A DNA stretch of 64,000 nt, taken from Pedobacter schmidteae (GTDB lineage Bacteria > Bacteroidota > Bacteroidia > Sphingobacteriales > Sphingobacteriaceae). The notes beneath the pieces were generated by a model that saw nothing but the letters and a program-made list of their open reading frames with translations, was not told the DNA's origin and did no database searches. Positions within the stretch are counted from its first letter, which is position 1; every line of letters begins with the position of its first letter. The stretch lies in assembly GCF_900564155.1 (NCBI RefSeq), contig NZ_LS999839.1, positions 4,833,097 to 4,897,096 on the forward strand, in the 5' to 3' direction. The position numbers and the translations under genes are program-made. Of this stretch, positions 8,789 to 17,961 are shown one piece after another.

Positions 8789-9520
8789 TTAATTTGGAAA
8801 TACAACCCTATTGTCCAGTTCATCCATCATTGGACCATTAATTTTCTCGTAATCTGCCAGCACATTTTTAAGTCTTAATTTAAAGAAGACCATCTGGCTG
8901 TATGGAATCTCTTCGGGATATACAAACTTTGATAAGCCTAGTGTACTAAAGATAAAAGCAAATTTCCTCTGACTAAAAACGCCAAAAAAGACGGCAAGTC
9001 TGGAGTCCCAGTTATCTGGTTTAGAGAAGAAGTCATTGATCTTTATTTTGTAATCCAGCTGACTCACAATACCAGGTTTAAAATCTTTAGATTCTACGAT
9101 ACTCAATTTCAAAAAAACTTCTTTTTTTAGCAGATCTGGATTACGCATCACCAATATTGGTAGTTTCACTTTAACCGCATTGGCCGGCATCACATAAGTC
9201 ATCAGTTTATAATGTGTGCCTTCAACTGCGGTGCTTTGTTCAGCAACCTTTAAATTGATTTCACGGGCTGATTTACTGGTTTTACCCATGGTATGAACAT
9301 TTAAATAAACAGTATCTTCCTTTAAATTCAACGGCTTTATAGCAAAAGAGAAAGAAGTACTGTCGTTATTATCTGCATTTGTCTTTTTCTCAAAGTAAAG
9401 ATTTGCCGCATCATCATAGGTAATCAATTTATCTTTGGTACAGGAGCCTAATACGACAAAGATCAATGTGCAGCATGAAATGGCTAATTTCTTTCTCGAT
9501 TTATTTATTTCTGAATTCAT
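8789..9520 (-). CDS. DUF4843 domain lipoprotein
   Basis: Encodes 243 residues from the ATG at 9520. A frame running back to 9592 would sit inside the SusD gene and adds a non-signal N-terminus. The chosen start gives a basic n-region, a hydrophobic core and a lipobox LGSC at Cys27. The mature start KDKLITYDDAANLYF and the VEGTHYKL block are recognisable DUF4843 features. The gene overlaps the SusD stop region by about 20 bp, and the PKD-like gene follows after 11 bp, so it is firmly inside the operon. Biochemical role unknown; probably a surface accessory of the SusCD transporter. Confidence 0.8.
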   Translation of the reverse strand: MNSEINKSRKKLAISCCTLIFVVLGSCTKDKLITYDDAANLYFEKKTNADNNDSTSFSFAIKPLNLKEDTVYLNVHTMGKTSKSAREINLKVAEQSTAVEGTHYKLMTYVMPANAVKVKLPILVMRNPDLLKKEVFLKLSIVESKDFKPGIVSQLDYKIKINDFFSKPDNWDSRLAVFFGVFSQRKFAFIFSTLGLSKFVYPEEIPYSQMVFFKLRLKNVLADYEKINGPMMDELDNRVVFPN

Positions 9521-10934
9521 ACTCATTATCTGGAATAGGTAAAACATAAATTTTATTACTGGTATTAATTGATGAACCTGGAATACGTGCAAAGTTCAGT
9601 CGCTTATAGTAGTAGAACAGCTGTCCTTCACTAAAAAACTCTTTACGGTATTCCTTCAAGATCTCATCCTTTACCCCGTCTATAGTAAAATTGGTAGATA
9701 GTGCTGCGAGGCCACGGTTTAGGCGTACCTCATTGATATAACCAATGGCAGTAACCGGGTTGCTTTCACACTCGGCCAATATGTAAAACATCTCGGAAAT
9801 ACGAATAAGAGGCATAAGCCTGATAAAAGCATCACCATCTCTTACATTACTCCCATATTCCTGCCAGAATTTTGAATGATATCTCGTTGCCTGATCAATC
9901 TCCCATAAATAGACGTACCTGAAATCCGTTGATCCACCTGCAGAGACCTCAAAAGCAGTTTTTATATTAGTTTCAGTATTGTTTAGCTCAGTAGAACCAC
10001 TACCACCAGTTTGAAATTTAAAATATTCAGCTACGGGTTCATTCAGTTTTGTGATGTACAAAGAAAAAATATGTTCTGTTGAAAATGTGCGATCCTTCCG
10101 GTTACCTGTAAGCTCTGCAGTTGTGATGAACTTATGTTTTTTAGCATCTACCACAGATTTGGCCATTAATGCTGCATTTACTTTATCATCCATAAACAAG
10201 TAAACACGAGCAAGCAGTGCTCTTACTGCCAGATAGTTCATCCGATTGGTACGAAATCTAGCCAGATCATCACCGCTTGAAACGGCATTATTAATGGGGT
10301 CTGACTTTTCTAACAAGGACTCCGCCTCTTTAAGATCTGCAATAATCTGTGTTAGCGTTTCTGAAACGGTTGATACTTTTGTCACTGTGGTACTAAAATG
10401 TTTTACATAGGGTATCCCCTCAGCAGTGCTCCCTCCACGATATGCGGGGGCAAAAAGTCGTAATAAATCAAAATGCATAAAAGCACGTAATGCCAAAGTT
10501 TCACCTTTTATAATATTGTAATTACTTGCTGCAAAAACAGTCTTTTTGGCTTCAATATGTCCTAATATATTATTTGCATTTGCTATGGTATTATACATCA
10601 CATTCCATACTTTATCAATACGTGGTTTAATCTTTATATTTTCATAATCATAGCGTACGGCATAATAAAAATTATGATTGATATTACTTACTGCATAACG
10701 TTGGGCCAGCACATCAACAAATCCCATAGTCATATTATCGGCATATAAATCCCTTGTTGACATTTTAGAGTAAATGCCCAATAATGCGTCTTTAAATCCC
10801 TGCTCATTTATTAGCAGGTCATCTTGTTTAATCTGTGAAGCAGGACTAACATCCAACCATTTATTACAACTGCTTAAGCCTAAGGTCAGCCATACCATAG
10901 CAAAACCAACCATAAATATTTTAATCGCTTTCAT
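9501..10934 (-). CDS. SusD/RagB-family outer membrane lipoprotein
   Basis: Encodes 477 residues with lipobox LSSC, Cys23, then the classic NKWLDVSPASQI mature start of SusD proteins. TPR-like helices follow (for example AFMHFDLLRLFAPAYRGG and YLAVRALLARVYLFMDD). The C-terminal EYRKEFFSEGQLFYYYKRLNF signature is the RagB/SusD consensus. It starts 8 bp after the SusC stop, so the two proteins should form the usual SusCD duo at the outer membrane. Unlike the SusD at 238-1692 it belongs to a locus with its own sigma/anti-sigma pair. Ligand unknown. Confidence 0.94.
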   Translation of the reverse strand: MKAIKIFMVGFAMVWLTLGLSSCNKWLDVSPASQIKQDDLLINEQGFKDALLGIYSKMSTRDLYADNMTMGFVDVLAQRYAVSNINHNFYYAVRYDYENIKIKPRIDKVWNVMYNTIANANNILGHIEAKKTVFAASNYNIIKGETLALRAFMHFDLLRLFAPAYRGGSTAEGIPYVKHFSTTVTKVSTVSETLTQIIADLKEAESLLEKSDPINNAVSSGDDLARFRTNRMNYLAVRALLARVYLFMDDKVNAALMAKSVVDAKKHKFITTAELTGNRKDRTFSTEHIFSLYITKLNEPVAEYFKFQTGGSGSTELNNTETNIKTAFEVSAGGSTDFRYVYLWEIDQATRYHSKFWQEYGSNVRDGDAFIRLMPLIRISEMFYILAECESNPVTAIGYINEVRLNRGLAALSTNFTIDGVKDEILKEYRKEFFSEGQLFYYYKRLNFARIPGSSINTSNKIYVLPIPDNEYEFRNK

Positions 10935-10942
10935 AATTTTAA

Positions 10943-13900
10943 TTATAAAGTTGTTCTTAAGGAAAAGGAAACTGAACGGGCAAAAGGATAATCCAGACCA
11001 CGTTCTTGTTTTACCGAAGAGATTCTGAAAACATCATTCATATAAAAAGACAACTTCAGATTCTGTAATTTTATTTTTTTCAGGAATTTTTGTTCGAAAT
11101 CATAAGAAAGAGAGGCCGACTGTAAAGAGAATACATTTTCATCCTGAATAAATCTTGAGGATGCTTTTGTTCTGGTTTTGTCTTTTACATCTTTAAAAAA
11201 TGTAATATCTCCAGGCTTGGTCCACCTTTGTTCATAAACTCTCCTGTCGGTGTTAAATTCCGGGTCTACATTCTCAACCCTGTTAATCAAAGTAGAATTG
11301 TATACTTCAGCACCATATGCGTAGGCAAAAATCACATTCAGCGTAAAACCTTTATAACCTCCAAATGTACCAAGGCGACCTTCTACATCTGCTTCCCGAT
11401 TGCCCATTGCCCGTTTATCGGCAGCATCCCAGATATAAGTGAGCGACCCATCCTTCTTAATAAATACCTCTTTACCATTACTTGGATCAATTCCTTTTGA
11501 GGGTACTACCCAAATGGTATTTACAGAATAACCTTCTTCCAGCTTTACTTTTGGCAAAGTCTGGTCGCCACCATCCTGGTCTGCATTTAGTTTTTTAAAT
11601 ATACTGCCTACATTTTTTATTTTATTGCGGTTTCGTACAGCCGAAGCAGAAATCCCTAAGTGGAAATTTCTCCTGTTATCCAATTTAATCAGGTTAAACC
11701 TTGAGCTGATTTCGAATCCACGATTTAATAATTCTCCAAAATTTGCCTTATAACTTTCAAATCCAACTGATGGAGGAGCAGTAATATCTGCCAGAGCATT
11801 TTTAGTTATATCACGATAGTAGTTAGCAGATACATCTAAGCGTTCATCGAAAATTAGAAAATCAACACCAATGTTTGTGCTCAATTTATTCTGCCACTTT
11901 AGATTGTCATCTCCCAACGCACGAAGAAATGCACCTACGCCAACCCTATAGTTCATATCTGTAAAATAACCATAGGTGGTCATCGCCTGATAGGCTGGAA
12001 CATTTAAACCTCCCTGGGAACCATAACTTCCTCTAACTTTAAACAGATTAACAAAATCAAACTGTTTCATGAATTCTTCCTTGTGCATATTCCAACCCAG
12101 CCCTACAGACCAAAATTGTCCGAAACGGCTTTTTGCTCCAAATTGAGAAGAGCCATCCATCCTGAAAGATGCATCAAGCAGGTACTTCTCCATATAAGCA
12201 TAATTCAGATTGGAGAAAAATCCAATCCTCCGGGCCACTTCTTCTAAACCACCTGGAGTACCATTTTTAAGGTATTGCATGGCAAAAGTAATGTCAGACA
12301 GCCTATCATTTGGAAATCCCTCTGCATCAAAAGAATTAAAGTTTCTAGAATTTTCAGCCATGTTAACCCCACCCGCTGCGTACAGCGTATGCTTGCCATA
12401 TGCCTTACCAAAGTTAAAGGCCAGGTTTCCTTCATAATTCAGCATCTTACCATTTTTTATCGCATAAGAGCCTCTTCTGAAAAAGTCAGTAGTACTATAA
12501 TTTACAAAAGCAGTGTGCTGAGCTGGCAGAAACAGTTCGGATGATGAATTGTTCTTTGTCAAGCTAAAGTTAGCGACCAAACGCAGTGGCCTGGTTACAA
12601 ACCATTCGGCAGTAAAATTATTTACGAATTCATTATAGGTACTGAAATCTTTAGTATTCAATGTTGTATTGTAAATGGGATTTGTTCGTATCACAGGAAG
12701 ACCAAACTTATCAATACGCTCCTTTTCAAGTGTTGGACGCACACGTCCAAACTCATCATGGATACTCCAGTATGGATTAAGCAGCGCGTATTGTCCATAG
12801 GCTCCATAGGGTGAAGCGTTAGCTGTATTGGAATTAATGGTGAGGGAATTTCTAAATTTAAACTGCTCAAACTGGTAAGACAGGAAAAATTCACCAGAGT
12901 AATTTGTTCTGTCAGATCCCTTCATTACCCCCTGTTCCTTCCCTCCTGTAAATTGTAAACCATAACGGACAAAATCATCTCCGCCCTCGGCGTAAATGGT
13001 ACTTCTATTGGTATATCCGGTACGTACAGGCTGGGCAAGCCAATCGGTATTTACACCTCTTACCACTTCTTTAAAACGAAGATGATAGAGCTCTTCTTTT
13101 ACTTGCGGAAATCCATCCTCTTCAGAACCAAATAGACCAGCATTTTTTTCCAGTTTTAATTTATCTGTAGCATTTAAAAGATCGTAACCACTGAGATCAG
13201 GTGCCGAAACTTTTAAATCATTATTAAAAGTAATATTCAACTTACCTTTTTTAGGTTTAATCGTTTCGATAACCATAACCCCATTAGCACCCCTGGAACC
13301 ATAAATTGCTGTAGCTGCTGCATCTTTTAACAAAGAGACTGATGCAACCCTATTCATATCTAAGTCAAAAACTCTTTGTAATGGTACTTCAAAACCATCC
13401 ATGATAAACAATGGCTGGTTAGGCTTTCCAGTATATGAGCCTTTTATATCCGGAAATCCGGAACCTCCACGAATCTGGATATCAGGTAATTCATTTATAT
13501 TAGACCCAATTACAGTATTGTCCATTATACGAAATGAAGGATCTATCCCGGCAATTGCGGCTAATACGTTTTGAGCAGATACTTTTTTCAGGTCTACTGC
13601 CGAAATTGTAGTTACTGCACCGGTATAAATTTCTTTCGGTCGTTCAGAAATACCATTGATCACCACCTCTGACAATGCCATTTTCTCAGGCTCCATCCGC
13701 ACAATATAATTGGTTTTGCCTGTCAGTTCCAATTCCCTTTCTGAGTAGCCGATATACCTAAAAACAAGCACCTTAACATCATCAGCGACTTCAATACTGA
13801 ACTCTCCCTTATCATTGCTTTTAAAAACTCCAGGTTTCCCTTTAATCGTTATACTTGCATTGGGCAAAGGAAGTCCCATTTCATCAATGACTTTTCCTTT

Positions 13901-14335
13901 TACCGGCGCTTCTTTTAGGTATTCGACTATCTTATTGAGCAGCGAAGGTTCGCGATAACGAACCATAATTGTCTTGTCCTTAATGGTGTAAACAAAATTT
14001 TGTCCGGTAAGAATAGTTCTCAAAGCCTCTTCTAAAGGCTTATTATAGACATTAACATCTATTTTACTTAATTCAGCGACCTTATCAGGTTGCCAAAGTA
14101 CATCATATCCAGTTTGACTTCTTAGCATACTGAATACCTCTTCGAGTGCCATATTCTTTTTCTTAATCGTCACCATCTGACCAAAGCTAGCAGCGCTAAC
14201 ATGGACCACAGTAACAAATAGAAATAATGTGATTAATTTAACCTGCATCAGTAATTTCCTTTTATCTGTTTTGCACAGAAATTTAATAATGTAGCCGGGG
14301 GGCCTACACCCCTTTTGTGTAATTTTTTTATACAT
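10943..14335 (-). CDS. SusC/RagA TonB-linked outer membrane receptor with N-terminal STN signalling domain
   Basis: Encodes 1130 residues. An in-frame ATG at 14248 (MQVKLITLFLF) would give a shorter signal peptide; the longer N-terminus is kept because it carries the basic segment often seen in this family. After the signal come an STN (secretin/TonB short N-terminal) domain at ~50-130, a carboxypeptidase-like regulatory domain at ~140-215, and the plug with GSRGANGVMVIETIKP (the SusC signature) near residues 350. A ~750-residue barrel ends in FSLRTTL. The STN domain normally contacts a FecR-type anti-sigma factor, and fecR plus a sigma factor gene lie directly upstream. The receptor is therefore probably a sensor as well as an importer. 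Confidence 0.95.
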   Translation of the reverse strand: MYKKITQKGCRPPGYIIKFLCKTDKRKLLMQVKLITLFLFVTVVHVSAASFGQMVTIKKKNMALEEVFSMLRSQTGYDVLWQPDKVAELSKIDVNVYNKPLEEALRTILTGQNFVYTIKDKTIMVRYREPSLLNKIVEYLKEAPVKGKVIDEMGLPLPNASITIKGKPGVFKSNDKGEFSIEVADDVKVLVFRYIGYSERELELTGKTNYIVRMEPEKMALSEVVINGISERPKEIYTGAVTTISAVDLKKVSAQNVLAAIAGIDPSFRIMDNTVIGSNINELPDIQIRGGSGFPDIKGSYTGKPNQPLFIMDGFEVPLQRVFDLDMNRVASVSLLKDAAATAIYGSRGANGVMVIETIKPKKGKLNITFNNDLKVSAPDLSGYDLLNATDKLKLEKNAGLFGSEEDGFPQVKEELYHLRFKEVVRGVNTDWLAQPVRTGYTNRSTIYAEGGDDFVRYGLQFTGGKEQGVMKGSDRTNYSGEFFLSYQFEQFKFRNSLTINSNTANASPYGAYGQYALLNPYWSIHDEFGRVRPTLEKERIDKFGLPVIRTNPIYNTTLNTKDFSTYNEFVNNFTAEWFVTRPLRLVANFSLTKNNSSSELFLPAQHTAFVNYSTTDFFRRGSYAIKNGKMLNYEGNLAFNFGKAYGKHTLYAAGGVNMAENSRNFNSFDAEGFPNDRLSDITFAMQYLKNGTPGGLEEVARRIGFFSNLNYAYMEKYLLDASFRMDGSSQFGAKSRFGQFWSVGLGWNMHKEEFMKQFDFVNLFKVRGSYGSQGGLNVPAYQAMTTYGYFTDMNYRVGVGAFLRALGDDNLKWQNKLSTNIGVDFLIFDERLDVSANYYRDITKNALADITAPPSVGFESYKANFGELLNRGFEISSRFNLIKLDNRRNFHLGISASAVRNRNKIKNVGSIFKKLNADQDGGDQTLPKVKLEEGYSVNTIWVVPSKGIDPSNGKEVFIKKDGSLTYIWDAADKRAMGNREADVEGRLGTFGGYKGFTLNVIFAYAYGAEVYNSTLINRVENVDPEFNTDRRVYEQRWTKPGDITFFKDVKDKTRTKASSRFIQDENVFSLQSASLSYDFEQKFLKKIKLQNLKLSFYMNDVFRISSVKQERGLDYPFARSVSFSLRTTL

Positions 14336-14408
14336 TTGATTGTGTTTAGGTTCTATTTGTAATAGAATGGTTTAGAGACTTTTTTATACGGTAACCTCAA
14401 TACAATTC

Positions 14409-14441
14409 CAATGTCCGATAGCCATCGGACATTGTTTTTTT
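14409..14441 (+). terminator. Hairpin with T-run between fecR and susC, oriented on the + strand
   Basis: CAATGTCCGAT (14409-14419) pairs perfectly with ATCGGACATTG (14424-14434) around a 4-nt loop and is followed by seven Ts. By sequence it is an intrinsic terminator for + strand transcription, though both flanking genes are on the - strand. On the - strand it would be a strong hairpin without a downstream U-run, able to affect RNA stability or partial readthrough between fecR and susC. Confidence 0.6.
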
Positions 14442-14511
14442 ATACTGAAATCTTCTTTAAAAATGTTCGTTTGGTTTCTTTTTTCTTACGCTCATGGTGG
14501 TTTAATTGGTT

Positions 14512-15693
14512 TTAATCAGGCATTACGATAATTTTTTTATCTGTTATTTTAAATTTGACCGGACCGGTTAGTTCCAGCTTTTCCAACAATTCTGCTAAAT
14601 TTTTAAATCGTGAGACAGTACCACTAAAACGCTGGGATTTCAGCATTTCTGTTTCGTAAATCACATCTACATCATACCATCTACTGATCTTTCGCATGAT
14701 ACTCAGCAGGCTCTCTTTATTAAACATAAAATAATCCTGTTTCCAGGCAATGGACTCTTTAGCGTTAACAGCTTTGATTAGCAATTGATTAGCAGTAACC
14801 AGGATAGCCTGCTGATTAGGTTTTAACAAGACACTTTTTTGAGTGCTAAACACCTTTACTGATCCCTCTAATAATGTTGTTCTTGTATCTGGCTCGTCAC
14901 TATAACTATTGATGTTAAAATGTGTCCCCAGGACCTCAACTTCTTGTTTATCTGTCTGAACAACAAAGGGTAGCTTCCCTTCTGGTTCTGTATGCTTTTT
15001 TACTATCCGGTCTTGCTGAGCTACTTCAAAATATGCTTCACCAAATAGCTGTACCCTACGTTCTTTTTGCGTTTGAAATGAGATAGGATAAATTAATTTT
15101 GATGCAGCATTTAACCATACCCTGGTTCCATCAGGCAAACGAATTTCATATTGCCCACCCCTGGGTGTTTCAATAGTATTGAACAACTGTTTATCCGTTT
15201 TTTCATTACAAGTTGTACAAGTCATATATACCAATTTACCATCGGCTGTTTTACTAATTTTAACCCCTTGTTGTTCGAGTAATTCTTGCTGATTGGCATC
15301 ATTAAGTGTAACTCTTTTACCATTCGCTAAAGTAAGGACTGCCTTATTTCCACCTGGTGAAATATCATTTTCAATTACTGCGACCTGTAAATCATTTTTT
15401 GTCTTCAATAGGAAATAAGAAGCGACACTCAATGAAATAATAATCATTGCTGCAACAGATATGCTCCAACTTAATTTTCTCTTCTTCGCACGCTGTCTAT
15501 ATTGATCATTAAAATTGCTAATTAGACGTGTGTGTAGCTGTTCTTCTGACTGATCAGATCCCATCCAAACTAGTGGTTCATCGCTATCTGTATCATACCA
15601 TTTGTCAAGTAGTTCCCTTTCTTCTGGTTTAATGATACCCTTTAGCCATTTATCGGCAAGCTGGTTTAACTGATCATTTGTAGGCTTCTTCAT
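14512..15693 (-). CDS. FecR family anti-sigma factor
   Basis: Encodes 393 residues. Cytoplasmic N-terminus (~1-75) with LADKWLKGIIKPEERELLDKWY, one membrane segment (~78-98, WSISVAAMIIISLSVASYFLL region), then a periplasmic FecR domain. The FecR domain shows TPRGGQYEIRLPDGTRVWLNA, SFQTQKERRVQLFGEAYFEV and VLGTHFNINSY, all family hallmarks. The C-terminus matches the DUF4974 domain (SLLSIMRKISRWYDVDVIY), which resembles the STN fold of the receptor. It holds the partner sigma factor until the SusC receptor signals. It sits 51 bp after the sigma gene and 176 bp before susC. Confidence 0.93.
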   Translation of the reverse strand: MKKPTNDQLNQLADKWLKGIIKPEERELLDKWYDTDSDEPLVWMGSDQSEEQLHTRLISNFNDQYRQRAKKRKLSWSISVAAMIIISLSVASYFLLKTKNDLQVAVIENDISPGGNKAVLTLANGKRVTLNDANQQELLEQQGVKISKTADGKLVYMTCTTCNEKTDKQLFNTIETPRGGQYEIRLPDGTRVWLNAASKLIYPISFQTQKERRVQLFGEAYFEVAQQDRIVKKHTEPEGKLPFVVQTDKQEVEVLGTHFNINSYSDEPDTRTTLLEGSVKVFSTQKSVLLKPNQQAILVTANQLLIKAVNAKESIAWKQDYFMFNKESLLSIMRKISRWYDVDVIYETEMLKSQRFSGTVSRFKNLAELLEKLELTGPVKFKITDKKIIVMPD

Positions 15694-15744
15694 TCAGAAT
15701 AACTATTGTATTCTTATATAGTGTATTAAAAAGTAAGCTTACCC

Positions 15745-16362
15745 TTAGTTAGCTGTAAAAAAAATAAAAGATCCTGGTGAAAGATTAAAGAATGATGCAC
15801 TTCTAATGAATCGGATAGTATTACGAAGGTATTTAAGTGCTTTACTGATGTGTGCTTCAACTGTTTTCTGAGAAATATTTAGTTCTTCAGCAATCTTCCT
15901 GTCACTAAGCCCATCTTCTCTACTCATACGAAAAACTATTTGGCATTTTTCTGGAAGCATTTGCACGACACTTTCTATCTCGGTTTGAAGATCGGAAAAT
16001 TGCAACCATTGTTGTGTGGAGTGATCTGGAACTTGTAACTGATAGACATTGTCTGTTGCCTCGTATGGGATTTTTTTATTGGCTGCCAGCTTTGCCATTA
16101 CTTTATACTTGACAATGGCTGCAATGTAAGTTTGAAAACTATACTGAATTTTTATTCTATGTCTGCTATTCCAAATATCCATAAAGGTATCCTGAACCAC
16201 TTCTTCAGCATCTGTATCAGAATCTAGTTTTAATGCTGCTTTATAAATCATGCGTTTCCAATATCGATTGTACAATATGGTCAATGCCTCCTCATTGTCC
16301 TGAGTTAAGCAATCATAAAGCTCATTATCATTTAGATTTTTATAAGTGAAATCATTTAACAT
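15745..16362 (-). CDS. ECF-type RNA polymerase sigma factor
   Basis: Encodes 205 residues. Region 2 is visible as NEEALTILYNRYWKRMI and AEEVVQDTFMDIWNSR. Region 4 contains MLPEKCQIVFRMSREDGLSDRKIAEELNISQKTVEAHISKAL segments with a clear helix-turn-helix. It resembles the FecI-like sigma factors of Bacteroidota that control SusCD operons. It is the first gene of the seven-gene - strand locus; its anti-sigma partner follows immediately. Expected function: directing polymerase to the downstream susC promoter after the signal. A C-terminal tail of about 20 residues (FFNLSPGSFIFF) is hydrophobic and unusual. Confidence 0.92.
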   Translation of the reverse strand: MLNDFTYKNLNDNELYDCLTQDNEEALTILYNRYWKRMIYKAALKLDSDTDAEEVVQDTFMDIWNSRHRIKIQYSFQTYIAAIVKYKVMAKLAANKKIPYEATDNVYQLQVPDHSTQQWLQFSDLQTEIESVVQMLPEKCQIVFRMSREDGLSDRKIAEELNISQKTVEAHISKALKYLRNTIRFIRSASFFNLSPGSFIFFTAN

Positions 16363-16683
16363 CCTTGACGAATGTAGTAAATTAAAGCTAATTTTAAAAT
16401 TACTGCCATTTCATTTTTTTCACTATACCTTGCTCATAAAGTGAAAGAAGAAGCAATACTTAATATGTAATTCTTTGGCTTTTTCAGGTGGAAAAGCAGA
16501 CTAAAACTCGTTTTCATAATCAACTGATTTAAGGTTACGTTGTTTGGCTGATAAATGTAAGCAGAATCAAATTTCATAGCATTATCAATATGAACTTTTG
16601 ACCAATACAAAATTGAACTTCTCACAAACTAATTTCATAGCTAATTAGTTCAATTTTACTTTATAAATTAAAATATAAAAAAT
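16363..16683. other. Divergent intergenic region with nested inverted repeats
   Basis: This 321-bp gap between the sigma gene (-) and the SDR gene (+) holds no convincing gene. It contains a direct repeat AATTTCATAGC (16570-16580 and 16631-16641) and the nested palindromes listed separately at 16611-16655. A possible 63-residue frame on the - strand was not accepted because it has no domain, no conserved start context and lies across the repeats. Confidence 0.5.
16611..16655. promoter_or_regulatory. Nested inverted repeats upstream of SDR gene (operator-like)
   Basis: An outer pair AATTGAAC (16611-16618) and GTTCAATT (16648-16655) encloses an inner pair AACTAATT (16627-16634) and AATTAGTT (16643-16650). 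The block ends 28 bp before the SDR start codon. It is a candidate binding site for the AraC-type regulator encoded at 17962-18765 or another dimeric factor. Confidence 0.45.
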
Positions 16684-17475
16684 ATGCACAAGAGAATTTT
16701 AATTACAGGAGCTGCAAGTGGATTTGGCAAAATCGCTGCATTTGATTTGGCAAAAAAAGGACATAAAGTAATTGCAACGGCACAGGTTTATCCGCAAATG
16801 AGCGACTTGATAAGAGAAGCTAAAGAGCAAGGAATAGAATTGACGGCAGATAAATTGGATGTGACCAACGCCAAAGACATCGCTTACATCACCCAAAAAT
16901 ACGACATCGATATTTTAATCAGCAACGCCGGAATTATGGAAGGTGGACCAATCGCCGAGCAACCGATAGATTTAATCCGTTCGATGTTTGATGTAAATGT
17001 TTTTGGAGGTTTGCAATTGGCACAAGGTTTCATCAAGAAATTTATTGATGAAAAAAGACCGGGTAAAATCGTTTTCACAACTTCTATGGGCGAATTATGG
17101 ACGGTTCCTTATGTTGCCGCATATTGTGCTTCAAAACACGCAATGGGTTCAATCGCCGAAGGTTTGAAAACAGAATTAGCGCCGTTCAATATCAAGATTG
17201 CAACTTGTAATCCGGGCATTTTTGGCACGGGTTTCAACGATCGTGGTGTCGATACCATTTCTCGTTGGTACAATCCAGAAACCAATTTCACACCTTCATC
17301 TGCATTCGACGGTACAGCCGAGGCTTTGGCAAATCAGTTAGACCCGCAATCAATGGCAGAGTGTATTGCTGAGGTGGCTTTGGATGAAAATTCTAACTTC
17401 AGAAATGTACATCCAAAAGAAACCGAAGATTTTGTAAAACATTTACAGGCAGATGCCTGGACGGCAAAGAGCTAA
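16684..17475 (+). CDS. Short-chain dehydrogenase/reductase (classical SDR)
   Basis: Encodes 263 residues, the usual length for a classical SDR. The Rossmann nucleotide loop TGAASGFG lies at 8-15, NAG at 81-83, catalytic Ser134 (FTTS) and the YCASK motif with Tyr147 and Lys151. It is a cytosolic NAD(P)-dependent oxidoreductase of unknown substrate. It heads a small + strand unit with a HbpS-like protein and an AraC regulator. The terminator hairpin just after it may cap or attenuate that unit. Its A/T-rich codon choice and this gene trio look like those of Flavobacteria, so transfer is possible, but I cannot quantify it. Confidence 0.9.
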   Translation: MHKRILITGAASGFGKIAAFDLAKKGHKVIATAQVYPQMSDLIREAKEQGIELTADKLDVTNAKDIAYITQKYDIDILISNAGIMEGGPIAEQPIDLIRSMFDVNVFGGLQLAQGFIKKFIDEKRPGKIVFTTSMGELWTVPYVAAYCASKHAMGSIAEGLKTELAPFNIKIATCNPGIFGTGFNDRGVDTISRWYNPETNFTPSSAFDGTAEALANQLDPQSMAECIAEVALDENSNFRNVHPKETEDFVKHLQADAWTAKS

Positions 17476-17485
17476 ATTAAACTAG

Positions 17486-17515
17486 AAAAGCACAGTCGGA
17501 AAGCTGTGCTTTTTT
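17486..17515 (+). terminator. Intrinsic terminator after SDR gene
   Basis: AAAAGCACAG (17486-17495) pairs with CTGTGCTTTT (17504-17513) around an 8-nt loop, followed by further Ts. It lies 11 bp after the SDR stop and before the HbpS-like gene, so the downstream genes may depend on readthrough or another promoter. Confidence 0.75.
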
Positions 17516-17540
17516 CATCACTAATTAATAAAATATAAAA

Positions 17541-17942
17541 ATGAACATGACTTATAACGAGGCAACAAAAGCATTAAATGCTTCCATCGAAAAGGCCAAA
17601 AACTTAAACATTGCTGTAAGCATTGCTGTGGTAGATACAGGTGGACATTTGGTTGCATTTGCAAGATTAGACAGTGTTTTTGGCGTGATAGAATTCGCCG
17701 TGAAAAAAGCAAGAACTGCCGTGATGTTTGGTGTAGATAGCGACATAATGGGAACAATCGTTTCTGGAGCAGGCATTCACGGATACGGAATGTTAAATTC
17801 AAACGATGGATTATTGACCATTGCTGGTGGGGTTGTCATTAAAAACGAAGAAGGCAATATCATCGGAGCTATCGCTTCTTCGGGCGGTTCGCCAGAACAG
17901 GATAAAGAAATCGCGGATGCAGGTGCGGCAGAGCTCAATTAA
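17541..17942 (+). CDS. HbpS/GlcG-family heme-binding-like protein
   Basis: Encodes 133 residues, typical for the GlcG/HbpS (DUF336) fold. The VSIAVVDTGGHLVAFARLD block near residues 25-43, the FAVKKARTAV helix, and the GGVVIKNEEGNIIGAIASSGGSPEQDKEIADAG block near residues 94-126 are family signatures. Some members bind heme or degrade small aldehydes, but many are uncharacterised. No signal peptide, so cytosolic. It lies 66 bp after the SDR stop and 19 bp before the AraC gene. Function next to an SDR (aldehyde or quinone metabolism) is inference. Confidence 0.85.
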   Translation: MNMTYNEATKALNASIEKAKNLNIAVSIAVVDTGGHLVAFARLDSVFGVIEFAVKKARTAVMFGVDSDIMGTIVSGAGIHGYGMLNSNDGLLTIAGGVVIKNEEGNIIGAIASSGGSPEQDKEIADAGAAELN

Positions 17943-17961
17943 ATTTTAAGATATTTGTAGT

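Noticed and set aside
16434-16625. 63-residue frame upstream of sigma factor gene
   Set aside because: It overlaps direct and inverted repeats and has no recognisable protein features.
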